A DNA stretch of 28,284 nucleotides, taken from assembly GCA_002373775.1 (NCBI GenBank), contig DFJW01000015.1:1-28284 (forward strand). The letters run 5' to 3'. How positions within the stretch are numbered: position 1 is the first letter of the stretch; the number at the start of each line of letters is the position of its first letter. Shown in pieces: positions 25,098-28,284 of the stretch. Source of the stretch: Ruminococcus flavefaciens. GTDB lineage: Bacteria > Bacillota > Clostridia > Oscillospirales > Ruminococcaceae. Below the pieces are notes generated by a model. That model was not told where the DNA came from and did not search any database. It saw only the letters and a list, made by a program, of their open reading frames with translations. A program made the translations under genes and the position numbers.

Positions 25098-25111
25098 GAC
25101 TGCACCTCCGA

Positions 25112-26032
25112 TCAGGTCGGTCTCGTCGGAGGCTCAGTGGGCTCACCGAAGTATTCCTCCGGCAGGTTGGAGATGAAGGACTCGCTGGGAATGAAGTCCT
25201 TCTCGGCATCGGTACCGTCAACGCAGGCTGCTATCGAGATGCCCGAGCCGAAGTTGAACATATACTGGATAGCTCTCTTTTTCTTGTCGTAGTCAACGGC
25301 AGTTACATTTGTATTGGGGATCATATTGATGATCTCGGAGAAGTATCTGTCGAAGTTTGTTGCGATACGGTCGCCGTCAGAGCCGTTTATCATATAGCTG
25401 AGGATAGTGGCAGCCTTGAGCGCTCTTTCGGGCTCGCCGCCGGGGAATTTGTTGTAGGTGAGGTACTTGGTTATCTCGTCAGCCGCGAGAGTTTCGAGCG
25501 TGCCGTCTCCGGGATAGCCGTTGAGTTTGATGTCAACAGGGTAGTTTACTCCGCCGAGGAGGTCGCAGACCTTTTCAAATGAGTTGACATCGAATACCAT
25601 ATACTTGTCAACGTCGATCTTGAGGGCTTCCTCTATGAATTCCTCGGCAGCCTGAGCGCCGCCGCGGGTGTATTTATCCTTGAGTGCGATCTGGGTGTTC
25701 TCTTTCTGTGAGTAGAAGATCGAATTTGAGGGAACGCCGATGAAGAGGATATTTTTCTTATAGGGGACTGATCGCATCAGTACAAATGTCGCATTTGAGT
25801 CGGAAGGTGCTTCGGGATCGTCAAGAACGAGCAGAATGGTATGGCTGTCCTCTGCGGATACCGAGATAGAGCCGTTTCTCGGAGGCGGTTCTTTGATCTT
25901 GTCGTCTTTTTTGCCGATGAAGTTGTGGTAGATGAAGTAGACTGCACCGCCGACGAGGAGCGTAGCGATGAAGATGGTCACGAGGAACGGTATGGCAATG
26001 CTGCCGACTTTCTTTTTGCGTTTTTCTGACAT
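25112..26032 (-). CDS. LytR-CpsA-Psr (LCP)-like membrane protein with altered active site
   Basis: The 306-aa protein has a basic N-terminus and one membrane helix at about 11-36, so the main domain lies outside the cell. Residues 63-250 follow the LCP pattern: SDSNATFVLM, a YTRGGAQAAEEFIEEAL segment, VDKYMVFDVNSFEKVCDLLGGV. LCP enzymes attach wall polymers to peptidoglycan using conserved arginines that bind the lipid pyrophosphate. Here the usual IPRD is GVPSNS (99-104) and the D-x-R before the SD motif reads LDDPEAPSD, so both arginines seem lost. The tail is Pro/Thr-rich. It may be a regulatory or scaffold member. It begins an operon with tatD and PP2C, with GGAG 9 bases before the ATG. 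Confidence 0.75.
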   Translation of the reverse strand: MSEKRKKKVGSIAIPFLVTIFIATLLVGGAVYFIYHNFIGKKDDKIKEPPPRNGSISVSAEDSHTILLVLDDPEAPSDSNATFVLMRSVPYKKNILFIGVPSNSIFYSQKENTQIALKDKYTRGGAQAAEEFIEEALKIDVDKYMVFDVNSFEKVCDLLGGVNYPVDIKLNGYPGDGTLETLAADEITKYLTYNKFPGGEPERALKAATILSYMINGSDGDRIATNFDRYFSEIINMIPNTNVTAVDYDKKKRAIQYMFNFGSGISIAACVDGTDAEKDFIPSESFISNLPEEYFGEPTEPPTRPT

Positions 26033-26177
26033 TGTTTAACTCTCCTTTGAAAAAATGATAATGTCTGTATCAGAATTGATTACGATTTGTATATAACTGA
26101 GATGAAAATATTCACAGTAAAATGAATAAAAACGTTTTACGGTTTCCGGTGTTAAAAACCGGAGGGCTTTAATGCGT

Positions 26178-26207
26178 TTATCAACAGGTTTTTCAACATT
26201 TTCCACA
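26178..26207 (+). promoter_or_regulatory. Cluster of three DnaA-box-like 9-mers
   Basis: TTATCAACA (26178-26186), TTTTCAACA (26190-26198) and TTTTCCACA (26199-26207) are in the same orientation. The first and third differ from TTATCCACA at one base and the second at two. They could be DnaA sites; chance in an AT-rich spacer is the alternative. Confidence 0.35.
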
Positions 26208-26221
26208 TTGAAAGCTGTCGG

Positions 26222-26244
26222 TGAATGTTTAAACACAACATTCA
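26222..26244. promoter_or_regulatory. Inverted repeat, possible operator
   Basis: TGAATGTT (26222-26229) and AACATTCA (26237-26244) form an 8-bp perfect inverted repeat with a 7-base spacer, the size of a dimeric repressor site, about 190 bases upstream of the LCP-like gene. A second repeat (26241-26257) overlaps its right arm. Confidence 0.35.
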
Positions 26245-26336
26245 ACAGTCGGTTGAAAAAGAACGTATCTTCACCCCGGAATCTGCTCCGTAACATAAAA
26301 ATCACTGCCGGCGGAGCATTTTTATGCAAATAAACT

Positions 26337-26364
26337 TGAAAAATCCTGCAAATGTGATATAATT
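26337..26364 (+). promoter_or_regulatory. Plus-strand promoter pointing into the SLOG gene
   Basis: TTGAAA at 26337-26342 and TATAAT at 26359-26364 are 16 bases apart with an extended TG. It faces the 3' end of the minus-strand gene that stops at 26363, and no plus-strand gene follows nearby. Confidence 0.5.
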
Positions 26365-27067
26365 AATGTTGGGACTCTCGCTGAGCCGGACTGAAAGGGT
26401 TCGGCAGGAGCGAGATACGCTGCCTTACGGCGGCTGTATCCGTGCCGGCTTCGTCTATTATGCGGTACAGATCATCGCTGCTGAATTCAGCGACCTGCTT
26501 GCCGCAGCTGTTAAGATAGGCAACGGTCTGGTGAGTCCCTGAACGGTACTCCGAATGATTGTAGTATGCAATGGCGGCTGATGAACAGTCTGCCATAAAG
26601 TAGTTTCTTGTGCGGTAAAGCTCTTTTCCGGCACCTGACTTGGAATATACTATGTCCGGATCGGGGCTCGTGCAGATGACCGCATCGCAGCTCAGCTCGA
26701 CCTTGCGGAGTATTTCCTGCTCGACAGGACGGAAGCGTTCTGCGTGGCGGCGGTAGGGCATTGCACCGATGAGTCTTATGTCAGCGCCGTTGTTTTTCAG
26801 GCGGCTGAGGTACTGGGCAGCCCATAGGTCTGTTCCGGTCGAAAGCCCGTCGATGAAGCTGGTGTATCCTGCTTCGATCGCCATATCAATGTACCGGCAC
26901 AGCATAAACTGTATACCGGTGACGGTCAGTTCGAGGAACGAGTCGTCGTTCCGGTAGGGGATAATGCTCTTTATCCTGTGACCGGTTATGCAGACGGTCT
27001 TTTCGGGCTGAGGTATGAAATGCTCCGGCGATGTCAGCCAAATGCCGGAGGTAAGTGATCTTAGCAA
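26363..27067 (-). CDS. SLOG-family protein, DUF1273/YpsA-like
   Basis: The start is TTG at 27067 with GGAGGTG centred 7-10 bases upstream; no better ATG exists. The 234-aa product has the Rossmann-like SLOG signature: VCITGHR at 25-31, then a helical stretch and DGLSTGTDLWAAQYL from about 73, giving the G-x-G-x-D loop, and later GAMPYRRHAERF and an Arg/Tyr-rich segment (KELYRTRNYFMADCS). YpsA of Bacillus and Staphylococcus belongs to this class and affects cell division; SLOG proteins are proposed to bind nucleotide-like ligands. The C-terminal 25 residues are a poorly conserved-looking tail. It is a single gene with its own promoter, divergent from alr. Confidence 0.82.
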   Translation of the reverse strand: MLRSLTSGIWLTSPEHFIPQPEKTVCITGHRIKSIIPYRNDDSFLELTVTGIQFMLCRYIDMAIEAGYTSFIDGLSTGTDLWAAQYLSRLKNNGADIRLIGAMPYRRHAERFRPVEQEILRKVELSCDAVICTSPDPDIVYSKSGAGKELYRTRNYFMADCSSAAIAYYNHSEYRSGTHQTVAYLNSCGKQVAEFSSDDLYRIIDEAGTDTAAVRQRISLLPNPFSPAQRESQH

Positions 27068-27095
27068 GCCAACACCTCCAATATCATACTATATG

Positions 27096-27124
27096 ATTAT
27101 AGCATAATACACAATAGATTTCAA
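27096..27124 (-). promoter_or_regulatory. Sigma-A promoter of the SLOG gene
   Basis: On the minus strand TTGAAA (27124-27119) and TATAAT (27101-27096) are 17 bases apart with an extended TG, 28 bases upstream of the TTG start. Confidence 0.82.
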
Positions 27125-27187
27125 GGCGTTTTTCTGATATGTAATATTTTTTTAACCGCTTGTATTGCGAAAGAAAGGAATGATAGA

Positions 27188-28284
27188 ATGAAACCCTATC
27201 TCAAGAGAGCGTGGGCAGAGGTCTCTCTCTCAAGGCTCAGAAAGAATATGGAGATAATAAGGGGACTCAACTCTGACAGCACGGAGATAATGGCTGTCGT
27301 CAAGGCGGACGCTTACGGTCACGGCTACGACAGGGTGTGCCATTGCCTTGCTGAGGAATGCGGCATACGCTACTTTGCCGTATCAAATCTCGATGAGGCT
27401 CTTGCCGTAAGACAGCTCTGTCCCGATGCGGATATACTCATACTTGGCTATACTCCGCCGGAGTACGCTCACGAGATCTCAGAGAACAACATTATTCAGG
27501 GCGTCGTTTCAATGGAGTACGCTCAGTCGCTCTGCAAAAACAGCAGCGAAAAGGTACGCTGCCATATCAAGATAGATACAGGTATGGGCAGGATAGGTCT
27601 GAGGTATGATGAGCCGGCTGAGTGTGCGGAGGAGATAATCCGTATCTGCGGAGTTGAAGGACTATCAGTCGAGGGAATATACACTCACTTTGCCGTTGCC
27701 GACAGCGATGATCCCGACAATATAAGCTACACCGACCGTCAGCAGGCCTATATAACCGATACCTATGATGAGCTCGTGAAGAGAGGCGTAAAGCTCAGAC
27801 ATATGCACTTTATGAACAGTGCCGCTACCTGTTACCGCAATGACAGCAGGAGCACTCTCTCCCGTGCAGGTATCATAATCTACGGTCTGCACCCAGATAT
27901 AAGCCTTGATATACCTGAGGGGCTCGAGCCTGTTATGGAGCTCAAAGCCGTTATCTCACAGGTCAAGACCGTTCCGGCGGGCACCTGCATAAGCTACGGA
28001 AGGACGTTCGTCTCTGACAGGGAAATGCGCATCGCTACCGTCACGATAGGCTATGCCGACGGATATTCGAGACTTCTCAGCTCAAAGGGCGAGATACTCG
28101 TCCACGGAAAGCGTTGCCGTATAGTCGGCAGGGTTTGTATGGATCAGCTTATGATAGACGTGAGCGGAGTACCGGAGGCTGAGTCCGGTGACATTGTTAC
28201 TCTCATCGGACGCGACGGTGATGATATTATTACCGCCGACGAGCTTGCTTCCGTATACGGAACTATCGGCTACGAAGTTGTCTG
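27188..28284 (+). CDS. alr: Alanine racemase, 3' end outside window
   Basis: A PLP enzyme converting L-alanine to D-alanine for peptidoglycan. The ATG at 27188 has AAAGGA 8 bases upstream and the frame stays open to the window edge (365 codons seen; family members are about 370-390 aa, so only the end is missing). The PLP lysine is K39 in VVKADAYGHGYD. Other family motifs are HIKIDTGMGRIGL, THFAVAD, HFMNSAAT, the catalytic-tyrosine region ISYGRTF, TIGYADGYSR and GRVCMDQLMIDV. Codon use matches metG. The window does not show whether further genes follow in the operon. Its promoter must lie in the 120 bases shared with the divergent SLOG gene but is not obvious. Confidence 0.97.
   Translation, partial: MKPYLKRAWAEVSLSRLRKNMEIIRGLNSDSTEIMAVVKADAYGHGYDRVCHCLAEECGIRYFAVSNLDEALAVRQLCPDADILILGYTPPEYAHEISENNIIQGVVSMEYAQSLCKNSSEKVRCHIKIDTGMGRIGLRYDEPAECAEEIIRICGVEGLSVEGIYTHFAVADSDDPDNISYTDRQQAYITDTYDELVKRGVKLRHMHFMNSAATCYRNDSRSTLSRAGIIIYGLHPDISLDIPEGLEPVMELKAVISQVKTVPAGTCISYGRTFVSDREMRIATVTIGYADGYSRLLSSKGEILVHGKRCRIVGRVCMDQLMIDVSGVPEAESGDIVTLIGRDGDDIITADELASVYGTIGYEVV

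Larger units (their letters stand above)
26033..26362. other. 330-base intergenic region rich in inverted repeats
   Basis: No protein gene is convincing here; a 97-codon minus frame (26036-26329) has no ribosome site and an unlikely composition. Visible inverted repeats are TCCGGT/ACCGGA at 26145-26163, TGAATGTT/AACATTCA at 26222-26244, TTCAAC/GTTGAA at 26241-26257 and TGCTCCG/CGGAGCA at 26285-26319. Three DnaA-box-like 9-mers lie at 26178-26207. The region must contain the LCP-operon promoter, which I could not pin down. Confidence 0.6.

Noticed and set aside
26036..26329. 97-codon minus-strand frame upstream of the LCP-like gene
   Set aside because: No ribosome site, composition unlike neighbouring proteins, and the DNA is dominated by inverted repeats.

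Overview
The window reads as a Gram-positive, plant-fibre-degrading Firmicute close to Ruminococcus (inference). The clues are an SGNH/GDSL esterase with a type I dockerin, a lipoprotein with a cohesin-like module, BspA-type leucine-rich-repeat proteins, sigma-A promoters of the TTGACA-17-TATAAT type and strong AGGAGG ribosome sites, some serving TTG starts.

Bases 1-11510 hold the tail of a zinc-finger DUF6076-type protein and then a three-gene plus-strand operon with its own near-consensus promoter. The genes encode a 1100-aa protein of unknown fold, a 1720-aa SF2 DEAD/DEAH helicase with a C-terminal DUF1998 region and several zinc ribbons, and a 608-aa NERD-nuclease/UvrD-like SF1 helicase. 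A large unknown protein followed by a very large DUF1998 helicase resembles Druantia (type III) and DISARM anti-phage systems, so I read this as a candidate defence operon.

Bases 11544-18541 hold a minus-strand operon from one promoter at about 18.53 kb. In transcription order it encodes a helical-plus-LRR protein, a radical SAM/SPASM enzyme with unusual cysteine spacing (start overlapping the previous stop), a 151-aa protein starting with the FVTNSSSSSF motif, a protein with three BRCT domains, and a BspA-like LRR protein broken by two offsetting frameshifts, one on a run of seven G. I know no described system with this set. The radical SAM enzyme and its small neighbour look like a modifying enzyme and its substrate or partner.

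Bases 18542-18923 are a junction with hairpins and a possible transposase-start remnant, beside a lipoprotein whose cohesin-like domain seems cut short. From 19.9 kb the sequence looks like core chromosome: metG with two downstream hairpin terminators, the dockerin esterase, an operon of LCP-like protein, TatD nuclease and PP2C phosphatase, a 330-base intergenic region rich in inverted repeats and DnaA-box-like 9-mers, a YpsA-type SLOG protein, and the start of alanine racemase cut by the window end. The 0.7-18.9 kb part is visibly AT-richer and uses more ATA/AGA codons than metG, as expected for an accessory island in a core backbone. I saw no tRNA, rRNA or CRISPR array.
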